A DNA stretch of 64,000 nucleotides from Syncephalis fuscata (GCA_025786725.1 JAHLTZ010000003.1:914863-978862), one strand, 5' to 3'; positions 1 to 12,466 are shown, counted from the first letter of the stretch. The notes: generated by a model not told the origin, from the letters alone. Numbers and translations: made by a program.

Positions 1-736
1 ATCAATTCAAAATAGTCGTTCCCTCCGGCCCATATTACGTATAAAGTGTTGTTGCGATTTTTGTCAATATTTGTATTAGTATTAGTGTCGGAGTTTAGTA
101 TGTTATTAAGATACAACTATAGAACAATATATATCTGTAATTATGCAGTAAAAAGCAGTATTTCATTGTTTAAACACACCTGATTCACTTGGTCTGTAAC
201 ACTTGGAATAATGTCTTTAGCCAGTGGTATGTTTGTTGGTAGGAGATTTTCGCTGGAGACGGCACCGCCAAATGCATAGTTTTCTATCTGCAAATCATCA
301 ACAAGTTCAGCTAGTCGATCGACCCAAATCGGGCCGTTACTAAATCGACCGGAAAAGTAGCAGTAATTAGGCGGGTAAAGACTTAGACTGCGACGGAAAA
401 AGTTGCCACTATCACTCATACTATCACCAAACACAACGATTCGTTTGGGAACGAGCCATTGGCGTCGCTCGTTCCTTTTTTTGCTCGAGAAATAGGCGTG
501 GTATTAAAGTAGGTGGTGGGCGACAGGATCGGCCATACAATAGTGCCATCGTTAGCTCCGTCAATCATAAGTCGCGAAATGATTTCCCGTTCATTGGTAA
601 GCTGAGGTCGGGCAGCCATTTGGTAGGCCGTAGCAGCGGTCCATACTAGCAATAGCGCCGCCCAGACTACTGCCATAGCTTGGCGGGCTATCCTATGGAT
701 GCGCCATTTAGAATTTGCTTTGAAAGCAATCAGCAT
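1..736 (-). CDS. Secreted/membrane GDSL (SGNH) lipase-esterase, partial and frame-broken
   Basis: The gene runs off the left edge of the window. Visible SGNH hydrolase blocks are VVFGDSMSDSGN (block I, nucleophile Ser) and, after an intron, VIWAGGNDYFE (block III, GGND). The intron is 179..117 (63 nt, phase 0, acceptor ctatag). The upstream part, from the Met at 736, has a hydrophobic stretch (WAALLLVWTAATA) fitting a signal anchor. The upstream frame and the GDSL frame differ by one base. They meet at a T7 run at 476-482 (A7 on the coding strand), after which PKRIVVFGDS reads correctly. Either one base is miscalled there or the gene is decaying. Family knowledge: such fungal enzymes hydrolyse ester bonds of lipids or acetylated carbohydrates outside the cell. 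The C-terminal DxxH block lies outside the window. It is divergent to its paralogue at 1359. Confidence 0.72.
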
Positions 737-1358
737 CGCTTTTACTACAGAGCAATTAAACTTAAACTGTACTAGTGTGCGATAGCTTTATGCCAAATAC
801 GACAAAAATGGCAGCGTTTTAGGATGAACATCAAATGCAATAGCTGTATAGAAACTTAGTTTTGCATTCTTTAATTTCATGGCGTCATTTTCTTGGTTAC
901 CTAAATTAATTGCTAATCTAAATAGACAAGTGTTTACTTGCCGACCAGATTCGTTGTGGAGCTAATGCTTTGACAAAGCAACAATAGTTTTTATTTTAGG
1001 TTGGCAAGTAGCCATGACGTTAATTACATTAGTCCAAAGTGCATTCTTTTTATTTGCTTGTATTTTTGCTCCATTTAAATCTTGACTTTTGCCATAAAAA
1101 CATCGTGTGCTATTTAATTGTACCTATAAAAGCAATTACAATTGCTCGTAATTTCTAATACTTATACAAATTAAGTATAATCAAATTAACACAGCTTTAA
1201 CCAATCATCAATAACTAAATCCAATTTATTCAATTAATTAATGTAAACCTAAAAATAGTTCACTTTAATTGGTTCCATGCTGCATGCTTAGACTCCACAT
1301 GCATGTATAGCTACAGTAAAGATACAATGCCGCCACATAATAACTCATTTTCCCCACC
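737..1358. promoter_or_regulatory. Shared intergenic region of two divergent GDSL genes
   Basis: This 622-nt AT-rich spacer lies between the 5' ends of the two divergent GDSL genes and must hold both promoters. I see no open frame of note and no confident TATA box or operator that I can assign to one side. Confidence 0.45.
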
Positions 1359-2279
1359 ATGCGTATACTCCCACTTTTACTATCGCTTAGCGCAGTTGCG
1401 TATAAAGCACCATCAGCTTTTGCAAAAAAGCTTAATATGCGGGCATTTAATCGTATAGTTGTATTTGGTGACAGTATATCCGATACTGACAATTCACTTC
1501 GAATCACTGATGGCAGGTTCCCACCCGCTAGCATGTACGAAAACGGCCGTTACACCAATGGCAAAGTATGGGTTGAGTACTTGCAAGAGCAATATAACAT
1601 TATTTTAGAAAACTATGCTGTTGGTGGCTCAACAAGCAATAATACAGTAGTTCCAGGTATACTGCCAGTAATAGGCATGCTTATGCCAAGTGCATATGAG
1701 CAAGTCAAAAACTATTATATTCCTTCATTAAGCAAACGGCAAAATATAGTTACCGATGCCCTGCACATTGTTGAAACAGCCAACAACGACTATATCTACT
1801 CGGCTGGGCGTAATATGGCCTCCAATACGACATTAATTAATGGATCTGTCGATAGCATTATGAATACTATTGATTTGCTACGCTCCGCTGCCGGCGCACG
1901 TTCTTTCTTGGTACTTGGCGTAGGTGGACTCGAAAATATACCATATTTCCGGTCCCGCTCCCCTGCAGTCCAAGAATCCGCCAATCAGGCTACAACTAAA
2001 CACAACAGCCTACTTTACAATAGACTTTTAAAGTATCAAAAAATATATCCTAATATTGATATTTATTACTTCAATCTTAAAACATTTATGAACGAAGTAA
2101 TTACAAACGGCAAAAACTACGGCCTAAAGAATACCCAAAATGAATGCCTTATACTTTTCGGTATTCTTCGGTGCTTTAATCCAGAAGAGTACTTTTTTTG
2201 GGATATTGCTCATCCAACAACCACGATTCATAAATTGCTATTAGGCAAGCTGTTAGCGTCGACTCAAACTGTTTTATAG
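1359..2279 (+). CDS. Secreted GDSL (SGNH) lipase-esterase
   Basis: Intact intronless gene of 306 aa. The N-terminus (MRILPLLLSLSAVAYK) is signal-peptide-like. SGNH blocks appear in order: IVVFGDSISDTDN near residues 33-45 (nucleophile Ser), an ENYAVGGSTSNN Gly block near 83-94, TANNDYIY near 139-146 (Asn block III), and WDIAHPTTTIHK near the C-terminus, supplying the Asp and His of the DxxH pair. Family knowledge: extracellular esterase or lipase of the SGNH superfamily, related to fungal CE16-like acetylesterases and thermolabile-haemolysin-type lipases; the substrate cannot be told from sequence. It is a paralogue of the divergent gene at 1-736. Its 3' end converges on the velvet gene. The start is the first Met giving a signal peptide. 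Confidence 0.85.
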   Translation: MRILPLLLSLSAVAYKAPSAFAKKLNMRAFNRIVVFGDSISDTDNSLRITDGRFPPASMYENGRYTNGKVWVEYLQEQYNIILENYAVGGSTSNNTVVPGILPVIGMLMPSAYEQVKNYYIPSLSKRQNIVTDALHIVETANNDYIYSAGRNMASNTTLINGSVDSIMNTIDLLRSAAGARSFLVLGVGGLENIPYFRSRSPAVQESANQATTKHNSLLYNRLLKYQKIYPNIDIYYFNLKTFMNEVITNGKNYGLKNTQNECLILFGILRCFNPEEYFFWDIAHPTTTIHKLLLGKLLASTQTVL

Positions 2280-2818
2280 ACAACAAAAACGAGTTTTGTC
2301 ATATAAACATAATACTTTATGGTATATATAAATTAATTGTAATCATTAATAAATTGCATTTATTTTATACCATCAGCATTGTATTTTGATCATTATCACA
2401 TAACTAAAAAAACTGATTTATTGGTACTGCTTTAAAAAAATAACAGCTATAGCCTTTGTGGAGACTTTAATGACACTGTCATGTAAAAATGTGGAAAATA
2501 AACTTGTCTGAAGCGCTGGAATATAAATCCAAAAAGGGAATCATTGAATGACAATCCATAAAGTGGAATTACCAAACGTGAACTGATAAATAAAGTCATT
2601 AAGCTGTAGTTTCGTAATATCTATCGTTAATTGTGCGCCAATTTGTACTTAGGCACATAGGTCGCCATTACTGGTGCTGTAGTGTGTATGTGTTTTACTT
2701 GGCACCGAATTTACGTCATTAATGTGTTTTCTCTTATTTTTTCGGGATGATGATTCAAGACTAACTACTGGTGAAGGGCAACGAAATCCATCTTTAGGCT
2801 GTGGGGAAGGCTCGGTAT
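2280..2818. other. Convergent 3' intergenic region
   Basis: AT-rich spacer between the 3' ends of the GDSL gene and the velvet gene. On the minus strand an open segment (about 2846-2649, Ser/Lys-rich) continues just past the velvet stop in another frame. It could be an alternative C-terminus of that gene if a one-base break exists near 2840. Otherwise I see only AT-rich poly(A)-signal-like DNA. Confidence 0.4.
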
Positions 2819-5165
2819 TTAAGCTACGCTCGCTATACACGTACAATCTCGTACGGCATCAGGAGATGCTCGCAGATATGGAATGGGCGTTCCAGGCGTG
2901 CTAAGCTGATTGAGTGTATTTTCACTAAAATTGGTGCCATTGTCACAGCCATCTGAGTGATTAAACTTTAGTGCTAATGCCGCAAAACAATCATTATCTT
3001 TTTTTGGCCTATTATCTGAGAACTGATCAGCCACATTGGATGGCTTGCTAATACTGCATATAATAAATAGTTGTAATAATATCATTGATTAGACGTGTCA
3101 ACTAATTATTAAATTCATTTTCAGTTACATTAAACTGCTTACGCTACCTACCTCGTTTGTTCCGACGATTCAGTCTCGTCGTCAGTATCCCAGTCGTTAG
3201 ATGGAGCAACTTCGTACTCGTCGCATTCCTCAACCTCATCCTGCTTTGAATTTTTGTTTGATGAATTCAAGTTATCAACTTCCCCATGAGATTTTCTATT
3301 TTTTTTCCTGTAATCATATTAGTTCAAGTATTTTGTGAATAGCACAAATTGCTTACGATGTCATGCGATCTTCCTTTCGGATTCTAATGCGTGCGCCTTG
3401 ATCAGCAAGAGCTCGGGTCAGCTCGGTGGATTCTACAATTGCATTAGCCTAATTAAATATACGTACATCAATCAACTTACTAGACATGCCAGAGAAATCC
3501 TTGCCCAGATAAGCAATGAATTGATCGGTAGTGATTTGGGCAAGTTTTTTACACTTTCCACTACTAGATTACTTAATTAAATTACATTTTTCATTTATAT
3601 CTAATTCACTTACTCTTCTCTTTCTAAAAGAACAAATTTAAGACAATATTTGCCTTCAATTCGAATAGAAATATCGCCGAAAATAAAGAATGCTCGATCT
3701 AGAATGTGTAAATTAATGTCATACTTAATTATTATATTTAATAAAACTTTTTTTACTTACATTCTTCGTTTTTGTATTGCATACAAATGCTACTTTGAAC
3801 ACAATTTCCAGCAAGTGGATGCATACCATGTGCATAAGAAATAATTTTTTTTGTATCCACATCAATAAGATACGCTTGCACAAAAAGATGAGGATTATCA
3901 AGAAAAGTTCTAAGAAGCAAATGTGTTAATTACAATCAAGTTTCGTTGATTTAACACTTACTGATCATCTTTATTTTGCGGTTCGATATCCAAAATGGGT
4001 GGAGGATCAATGGGACGGCGATCAGCTAGTACAGACAAAATTAGCACAGTGATTACATAAATTTAATGCATTACAATGATACATACTTGTGTCTTTCAAA
4101 GCGTAAACGCGGGCTTGTTTAGGCTGCTGGCGTATTCTTAATTTATATCTAATAAAATGTACAACAATAAGCACGCCAATATATATTAAACAAAATTGAT
4201 AAAACTTACCCATTGGTAGATCCATCCTTAAACAGCCTTTTTTAGAAATAGCGCGATAGAACTTAAATGGAAACATGTTATAATGTTGTCGGCCATGACG
4301 TGATTGAACGCACGATTGTCCTTCAACAAGATGGCTTGAATGTTTGATTGCACATTGTAGGGAATTCTTGGAACAACTACATGGCACGGTTCTTCTACCG
4401 GTCGGCGTTGATTGCTGTGCAACTGTATTTTACGATGGTAATGCTCATCGTAATGCTGCCTTAGAGGATGACTAGCCACGGTATAAGTATGGTACATACC
4501 ATGCCTTTGCTCTCGTTTTACGCGTTTATAATTCGAATGAGAATCATATCTATCCTTGGCTTCCGAAAAGTATGAGCAACTGAATGTAATTGTCCTTGAC
4601 TGCTTTCAGCTGAATAATTAAACGAGTTCTTGTTGTAATGCGGTGCAAGATGTCCAATTGATTCTGGATAAATTACTGGCTGATACATTTGGTGATATGG
4701 TGGCGAGCGCACACCAGAAGGACTTACAGCCGGTTGGTTAATGACAACTAATGTTTGACCGGTAGGTGCTACATATGGTCGGTGTAGACGAGTATTCTGG
4801 GCTTCAGAATAAGAGCGCTGGCTAGATGACTGAGACCAGTAAGTGGGTGAATAATCACGTGGATTAGTAGGTGGATACTGCGACCGCTCGTGCTGAACAG
4901 TTGTAAACTGATGCTGTTCATAGGCTGAATTAAAGTGGGTAGCAGGATAGGCAGAGTGTGACAATTGGCCATGATGTTGGGAAGTGGGAGCTGCATCATG
5001 TGCATAGGAATTGATTGTACTTGGACCAGCATGGTAATAGAACACTTGATGATTTCTAGTATAAGAAGTGTCATGACTAGGTGCTTGACTTGCGTCACGC
5101 CCATTGTATTCAGATTCCTCGTGGTATGTATTCATACCAAAATAGTTCTCTCTGCGCTGTGCCAT
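2819..5165 (-). CDS. Velvet-domain regulator
   Basis: A multi-exon velvet family gene. Exons joined by GT-AG introns with consistent phase: ..4210, 4148..4087, 4025..3962, 3909..3771, 3698..3614, 3563..3481, 3432..3357, 3307..3152, 3053..2819. Velvet hallmarks occur in order: GYKLRIRQQPKQARVYALKD, then DRRPIDPPPI, FLDNPHLFVQAYLIDVD, AFFIFGDISIRIEGKY with CLKFVLLERE, FSGMSKSTELTRALADQG and RIRIRKE. Family knowledge: velvet proteins are nuclear DNA-binding dimers that link development, light and secondary metabolism. The N-terminal part (5165 to about 4560, Tyr/His/Gln/Ser-rich) reads in one frame and 4560-4390 in another, and a further break sits at the T6 run 4238-4243. The N-terminal structure is therefore uncertain, while the domain itself is clean. 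The C-terminus is acidic, then Ser/Asn-rich. VeA, VelB or VosA class cannot be assigned. Confidence 0.82.
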
Positions 5166-6700
5166 TATTAAAAATCACAATGACTTGGCTTTTCTGCAAA
5201 ACATAAAAAATTACAATAATAGATTAATTTAAATATAGCACAAAGAAATGGCATTAAAGTGCAATCGTTTGTTCGTGTAATAACGTGTTTACATGTCTCT
5301 TTTTATGACGTTGACAAAGCTTTAGATAGTAAACACAAAGCGTAGGTACGCTACATAAAGTGTTATAAAACATATTTAGCAGCTAGCATTACGTAGCACC
5401 AATGAAAATGCCTATGTATATGGGAACCAGCCACCAATGATGGCAGTGTGTAATAACTGCACATTTGCTAGCAACTTACCAATTCTTTTTTAAAAATACT
5501 GACGGATCATGCACAAATGTGCTAGTACCAGGTTTGGCGCTGTACGGCTAAAACAGCTAAATACTACAACAAGTAAGTATCAACAGATAAGATAGTGTTT
5601 GGCGGTGAAATAAATGAATTGTGTAAGGTAATCGACGATTTAGATGATTTGAATATGAAGTAAAACACATTCGCCATTCAACGCACTCTATATTTATGCA
5701 TTTCACCAGTCACTACAATGAATAATAGAATAAATAACATTATCCTCTTGGCGTTTACTTGAACTGAAAGAGCTCCGCTCGTTTGTACTACAATCGAAAA
5801 ACATATGCTGGCGAACAAAGAGCATAAACTAAAGATGGTATAGACTAAGCGCCCATGCAACACAACAACGCCAATTATACACAAAGAGTCTGACACGCTA
5901 GGTGCAATATTATTGATTTATCCACGCAAGCGCCAAGGAAATATATAAATAATATAATCTATCTTTAAACAAAGAGTGGCTGCGCTATACGTATAACTAT
6001 TTGTGGTTAAAGATAGTAACGGACTATCTGATTAATCATATATAATAATACAACAACCAAACATTTAAACAATAAGCCCATCAAAAATGTAATTTGTTGT
6101 AATAGTAAAAATAAATCACTATATAATGAATAAAACGCATTATTTCTCGTCATAGCGATAGCCTTGGCTTGAGCTGCAATTATTGCGTTTGAAAGCTGCT
6201 TCTGCAGTCAAACGTACAACTTAAACACATTAATTGTAATGCTAAATGATGGGCCTGGCCACAACAATAGTGCTCCTTGTCAAGCCGGTATTAAAGTGCT
6301 TTCAAAGTGTTGTTCCAAATATATATGTGTGTGTTTATAAAGCAACCTACCGTAAAATGGTCTTATTAAGACTGCCTGAGTAAGTGGTGGTTCATACACG
6401 AATAATTGCGTAGAGTTGTGCACTTTTTTAGAATAATATTAAAATATAGGAAATTAAAAAGTACAATACTAATTTATATGGAAATAATAGGGGTGGAAGA
6501 GCGACAAAGACAGATAGTAGCTGAGGTATATGGGCGTATATGTGGATAAGTGGATGTTAAGTGTGTGCAGCGCGGTGCGTGCTGTGTGATAAAGAGATGC
6601 AACACAGCTGATCACGCTTGTAGAATACCATAGGCTCCCCCGTATTAGACGGCCACAATATCAAGAAAATAGCCAGTAGTGTTAAAGAGCCTGCATTTGC
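5166..6700. other. Intergenic, 5' of velvet gene
   Basis: About 1.5 kb of AT-rich DNA upstream of the velvet gene. No convincing gene or repeat was seen. One splice-bounded short open piece on the minus strand near 6355-6390 could be a further exon of the tract at 6.8-8.5 kb. Confidence 0.35.
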
Positions 6701-8520
6701 CAAATTTTCATCAATTGTGATCAATTGCTTTGTTCACATACCAGTTTGCCAAATATATCCACAGCTGTATGATGCTGTTGTATGATACTGCTGCAGGACA
6801 AAATAGATTTACCACTGTTTGCATATGGCTTCCCTGACACCAGCTATTCTCTCCGTAGTCGAAATGTGGTGGAAAAACACTGCAACAGCAACACGACAAA
6901 GAAACAAGGAATCTGTGTAGGTACGCACGCGGTTGAAATGTAAAACATATCAACTGGAATAGCACCCTTGGTTAGCAATAAAGTTTAATGTCAGTGCATA
7001 AGTTGGTATAGAACTGCCATAGGCGAATATGTGATACCATTAAATGGCCAATGACTATTGCTTCTTTGCAAATAGCCCATTGACTAGCTATTGCCAAGCA
7101 GGTCAAACCATAACATTAAATAAAGGCGATGTTTACTTCGACGTTCTGCTTTGTTCTGATTGTTGTATCACCATCTGTCCTGTGCATATCAAAGGTTGAA
7201 ACAGGACAAGTTTGAGTGGTAGAAATAAGAGTGTAAACCCATGTTACCTGGCAAATGACGATATACAATGGCATTTGTACAGTGCAATTGATCTGCACCT
7301 GACAACGACAATGGTTTTGCGTAACAATGCCTGAAATTGCCCAATTACTGCGTCTAAATCACAACGCGCCTATGTTCAGGGTACATTAAATGCTATTATT
7401 ATCAACAACGCCGCAAATTGTTTTTGAGGATTTATTTTGAAAATAAAACAATGAAATAAAGCTATTAATGGAACAAAGAATAGATTTACCAATCGTATTT
7501 TTACAACTCATCTAATGCATTAAGATAAAAAGGGACTATTTGCAGCCTGCTACTATATCCATCGCTACAAATAAAAATGTCAAAACAAAAATAGAAACAA
7601 GTTACATACCTTCATGTGCGACCTGCAGCTCGGCTTGCTCGTTTGCCATAATGGTTCGGGAAACATCAATTAACGCAATAACAATTCAGGTAGTAAAAAG
7701 ATTTACGTGTAGGCAACTATTGCGCCGCTTGCAATTTGTTTCAATTCCCCTTTTTATCGGACAAATATAGCAAATTAGCTGGTTACAGCTACCATTATAT
7801 ACCGCAAAAATCGAATATCCGTAATAATTTTGCATATCATTCTCTAGATGGCAATAATACGATCGATGTGAAAATCAGCCATCTGAAAGTGCCATACAAG
7901 GTGGAACCACGCACGGCAGCTAGAACCACATCCATTATTCCTTTGTGCATGCACTTGGTCAGCGGCTTTCAAAGGAAAATCCATTAATGGAAAACACAGT
8001 AGTGTAACGAAGATTCTATTTACCCACTGACACGTTTATTCGCACAAAAATGTGCATCAATTTTGGATATCTACTACCATGTAGGTTGGTCAATTAAAAA
8101 ATGCAAGCAATACAGGATAGTGGAAGCAGGCTGCAGCTTAGTACAAATTATACTGCAGGATAAATATGTATACTATTGGTTATCCATTCATTATGCTGTT
8201 GAATGCACGAAGCTGCATACGAGGCAGTCATTTCTTTGTTCTTTCTTGCACCCAATTGGACCTTTTGATGTCCAAATCGGAGTTTAAAATAATTGTCACA
8301 AATGTATGACCATTTGTAGTTGTGTGTAACGGACAAATAATGGATTACCATGGCTATTGCTACAAACGAACAATTTGCATGGTTTGAGTTCTGCAACAAA
8401 TGAATATATTGATTGTCGTAGTAATGGCACTGTTGATTAAAATTGTACACTATTGTCTTATTTCTATTAATATAACTAATAATAAACAATTTATTTAAAT
8501 GGATTGTTAATATCAAGTTT
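6700..8520 (-). other. Unresolved tract of splice-bounded short open segments
   Basis: No long frame is present, but the minus strand carries short open pieces with good splice borders. These include 7843..7803 (41 nt, NDMQNYYGYSIFA), 7727..7707 (21 nt, RRNSCLH), 7633..7610 (24 nt, PSCRSHMK), a segment near 7070-7040 (SQWAICKEAIVIGHLM), and one near 6885-6818 (VFPPHFDYGENSWCQGSH). A longer open segment ending at 8148 contains NCSFVAIAM and IQQHNEWITNSIHIYP. Together they suggest one or more genes with very small exons on the same strand as trehalase, possibly secreted and Cys-rich. I could not assemble a full gene and recognise no domain. Chance open pieces in AT-rich DNA remain possible. Confidence 0.28.
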
Positions 8521-8550
8521 CGAATCATTATAGTATTCGTAAAACTGTTA

Positions 8551-10445
8551 CTAAGCCGGAAGGTGGAAAGAGGCTGGCATAGGTGGGCAGTCCTTGGGTG
8601 CTTCAAGATGTTCACTGAAACGATTCAAGAAAGACAGCACCACGCCGTTGGTCCATCCGAATCCTTCTTGCACTTCATACTCGCCACCAAGACCAGGAAT
8701 ACCCACTCGAGTAGCATCGTATTTTTCAAACAATGTACCCTCGTTCTTGCTGTTATTTTTGCCGTCACCTCCCGTGACAAACCAGCCGCAGTAGTTGGAG
8801 GAAATCCAGCGCTGTGCAATGTTCAACGCCAATGCAGCTCCCTCGGGTACACCGGTTTTGTTTAGGCCATAGACAACGAAATGCTCAAGGGGAGGCCAGG
8901 CATTTGGAAAGTCCCATTGCTCGCCGGATTTAACGAGTGATGTTGGTGCACCGCCCGGCAAGTCAACGGCCGGTTTAACTGAAGCAACCAAACGTGATGC
9001 CTCCTGTTTAGTAAAATGGCTTGGATCAGCGGCGCCAGACCAAAGTGGTACAATATTTGATGGATAGAATTTGGTGTTTTGCTGGTGACTAGTTAAGTTA
9101 AAATCATACCATTGCGCATCCTTTTCCGACCAAAAATAATCTTGAATGGCTTGCTGTCTGACCTTGGCCGCATTTTCATACCGTGCTTTAGTACGTTTAC
9201 AGCCAACACGTGCTGCAAAATCGGCAATGGCTTGTTCATTCATGTAAAGCAAACTGTTTAGTTCAACGGGCACCACTTGGTTAGTTGCGATACTTGGCAA
9301 CGAATGACCATCGGCAAACCAGCGTGTTGAATAGTCCCAGCCACTTTCAGCACCACTGGCCATGTTAGCAAAGTAGCTGGCCCGGCTTGATTCTGGTAAT
9401 TTTGCACCCATTTCTTTGTCTTCGCGCCATGATTCGGGTCGTGGCTGATCATTGGTGACCGAGTAAACAGCCAAACGAGCATTTGGTTTGCCTGGTGCTG
9501 ATACGGTCACTGTACGATTATGCATCCAAAAGTTATGTTCTTTTTTAAGAGCGGGAAGTGCTTTGCGCAAAAATTCCGTATCATTTGTGGCATCAAAGTA
9601 GAGTCGTACCATTTGAGTAAGTAGCGGTGGCTGCGATCGATTAAGGAAATAAATACCTATTGATTATTTCATATATTAATATCATGCTATCAGTGTTTGA
9701 ATTGTATTACTTACGAGCACCGTTGGGTACAAATCCGTATTCGTTAACATAATCCATGGCATTTTCAATCATGCCTTTGACTGTCTGGTTCATTCCACTG
9801 ATCAGCAGGCCTTCCATAGTAAAGTAAGAGTCCCAGTAATAAAATTCTCGGAATCTTCCACCTGGCACAACAAACGGATGTCGTGCTGGTAGGGCGGAAG
9901 AGGCGCAGCCTTTACAGATTGCCTCTTCATGAAAGACACGACCAAGCTTTTTCCATTTCTTATGAATGGCATGTGCAAAGTGGCGGAGATTTTCGTCTTT
10001 AATTTTGGTAAGGAAAGCGGGATTTTCTTGATAGTCGGTCAGATTGGCGGGTGCAATTTCAGCGCCAGGCGGTAAGAAATTGGCATCTACGAATGCCTTT
10101 ACTTGCTCTTTTGTTGGCTTTTCAGGCAATGCATCAAAGGCCGACAATACTTGAGCCAACGGTTTAGAAGTGGGCTGATCAACAAAATACTAGATATCCA
10201 TTAAAATAAGTAACTATGGCCAATTAGCTAAACTGTATAATACTAACCTTAGAATCCTTTTCTAGATGTGCCGACTGCACAACATCTAAAATCTTGCCTG
10301 GACAGTACAGTGGCACATCACATCCATTGTGATGTTCGGCACTGCTACCAACATGCCATGTACTGCTCAGTACAAGTGTGGCGGCCAATAAACCAGCGTT
10401 AATTCTGGATAGTAAAGGCATAATTTGGATAGTATGTCGGTACAA
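8551..10445 (-). CDS. Trehalase (GH37), secreted
   Basis: Three exons: 10445..10248, 10189..9715, 9656..8551, with introns 10247..10190 and 9714..9657. Joined, they give a protein of about 590 aa. The second Met (10421) begins a good signal peptide (MPLLSRINAGLLAATLVLSS) and is the likelier start. Both GH37 signatures are present: PGGRFREFYYWDSY and QWDFPNAWPP, plus the Gly-rich GLGGEYEVQEGFGWTNG near the C-terminus. ARIYFLNRSQPPLLTQM across the second intron is also typical. Family knowledge: an inverting alpha,alpha-trehalase that hydrolyses trehalose to two glucoses. The signal peptide and lack of the N-terminal regulatory region of neutral trehalases point to the acid/extracellular type. 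Several N-glycosylation sites (NRT, NLT, NKT, NNS) are visible. The gene appears intact. Confidence 0.95.
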
Positions 10446-11395
10446 CTTAAAGTAAACTGTTTAAATGTTAATGATAAAATAAATAAGAATTAATTGAATT
10501 GAAGCTTCAGAACAAGACTAACTGAATAGCTTGCTGGCTGGGCAATCAACTAGTAAGGCGGCTGGTCGAGCGTTTAACAGTTCTGTTGGTACTTAATATA
10601 GATAAGCACGTGGATACGGCACTAGCACAGCCGTAGCAGTTATTTATATAGAAAAACGTATATGGTATAAAACGTAAAACTGTCCAAGCCAGCGTCGCTA
10701 GCAACAAAAACAAATGAAAAAGAAATAAATTGGTGGAAACTTGAGTATTCCAAAGTGCGCTGTCCTCGGCGCTTGCCTTTAAAAACATTAAATCGAGCAA
10801 GAAATGATGGACACGCGGTTACACGTGCAGCCATCCCATTACTCTTCAAAAAATGTGCCCCTAGTTGCCATTTCCGTAGTAAATGTGGAGAGAAAGCCGA
10901 GAAAATGGCCTTCATTTCTATGCACTAGCAAACCGGCTGAGTAACATGAATACTAATTAGGCGTGGAAAGAATTTGTTTTTTTTGGTTATAGTCGTCGTC
11001 TGACCAACTACTCAATAGAGCACAAATAACGTGAATATTTATTAGGATTGTCACGAGCATGGTGAGCAAAAGCGGCTAATTTAGCTGAATACAAGCCTTG
11101 GTTGCCAAAATCAATAGCAGAAATTAGATAGTATAAACACAAATTCAATGCAATTACTATGCAGGAAAATGAAGGAGCGAACATGAAACGGCGCTATGCT
11201 TATTGCATTTGTTTATGCACCACCGCGAAAATACCCAAAGTGTATCGACAAAATGTACTTTTAGATTAGGTACAGGATTGAACTCGATCCACATCAATCT
11301 TTTCTTCTCACAGCCAACTTTCTATAAACACTATTACTCTTTTTCCTTATACTCGTGCTTTCCAACGTCAATTCCGTCTTTATTTGTAACTGACT
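10446..11395. promoter_or_regulatory. Divergent promoter region, trehalase / Rtf2
   Basis: A 950-nt AT-rich spacer between two divergently transcribed genes. No coding exon was recognised, and no regulatory motif is distinct enough to name. Confidence 0.45.
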
Positions 11396-12466
11396 ATGGG
11401 AAACGACGGGGGATCTATTCCAAAGCGAAGCGAACTGGTTAAGGAGAAGAAGAAAGACCCCGTTGCCGATGCTCGTATACAAACCATTGCGCGCTGGTTC
11501 TACTGTGCACTTTCCAAGGTAAGCCTTTTTGTGAAAATATATGGAGATGGCTGCTAAGTCTTGTACAGACACCGCTACAGACGCCTGTCGTGGCCGATCT
11601 ACTAGGAAAACTGTACAATCGAGAAGCCATTTTGGAATTACTGCTAGATCGCAGTCGCTATGGAGATGCTGATGTCATCTGCCCTCATGTCAAATCGCTA
11701 AAAGATGTAGTCACTTTAAAGCTGACTCCAGTTCCTACAGCGATCGAAAAGCCTAGCGAACGTTCAAATAACACGGGGCATAAGAATGGTAACGATCAGA
11801 CAAGCCACAATGGCAACACAAATGGAGCAACAGTTATGGGTTCAGATGAAACCATGCCACAGGCACTATTTGCCTGCCCCATCACCAAACGAGAAATGAA
11901 CGGGCGGCATCGATTTGTATTCTCGCGTCAATGCGGCTGCGTCGTCAGCGACCAAGCAGTTCGCGAGATTGGCGAATCCACTTGTCTCGTGGTAAGCTAG
12001 TTTGTAGTTTTTATTTATTTAATTAATTGCAACTGTTACATCATCTAGTGCAACAAACCAACTACCATGAAAGATTACATTCCAATTAATCCAGACCCAG
12101 AGCAACTAGCCAAACTAAAGGCGGCATTGGAGAGTAGAAAGAAAGAAAAGGTAAGCGAGCTACCAATGATATAGGCCTTAATGATATTTAATATTAATAT
12201 GTAACCAATGCTAGAAAACAAAGCGAAAGAAGGGCCGTGATGCCAACTCAGATATACCTGAAAAACGATCTCGTACAGATGCATCGTCTACAATACGCAT
12301 GTCAAGCAAAATAACGAACATCATTGAACAGCATCGTTCCACTACAGCACATCAACGAGATATGTCCAAAGCGGTTAAGGAATTGTTTACGAGTTCTAAA
12401 AAGGACGCATCCTCCAACAGTAACAACGATCGCTTTTTCCATGGCACTTTTACTCGATACGCTTAG
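11396..12466 (+). CDS. rtf2: Replication termination factor 2 (Rtf2) homologue
   Basis: Four exons: 11396..11518, 11569..11991, 12049..12150, 12215..12466. The introns are 48-64 nt with standard borders. The start MGNDGGSIPKRSELVK matches the Rtf2 N-terminus (MGxDGGxIPxRxELVK). It is followed by RWFYCALSKTPLQTPVVADL, LYNREAILELLLDR and the second RING-like half, CPITKREMNGRHRFVF, with CGCVVS and STCLVCNKPT. This is the C2HC2-type U-box/RING-like fold of the family. The C-terminus is basic (KKTKRKKGR), likely nuclear. Family knowledge: Rtf2 acts at stalled replication forks and in mRNA splicing (intron retention at barrier loci in fission yeast). An Asn-rich insert separates the two halves of the domain. 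The gene appears intact. Confidence 0.93.

Noticed and set aside
8563-8865. Plus-strand frames over the trehalase
   Set aside because: They are antisense shadows of a well-supported GH37 exon.
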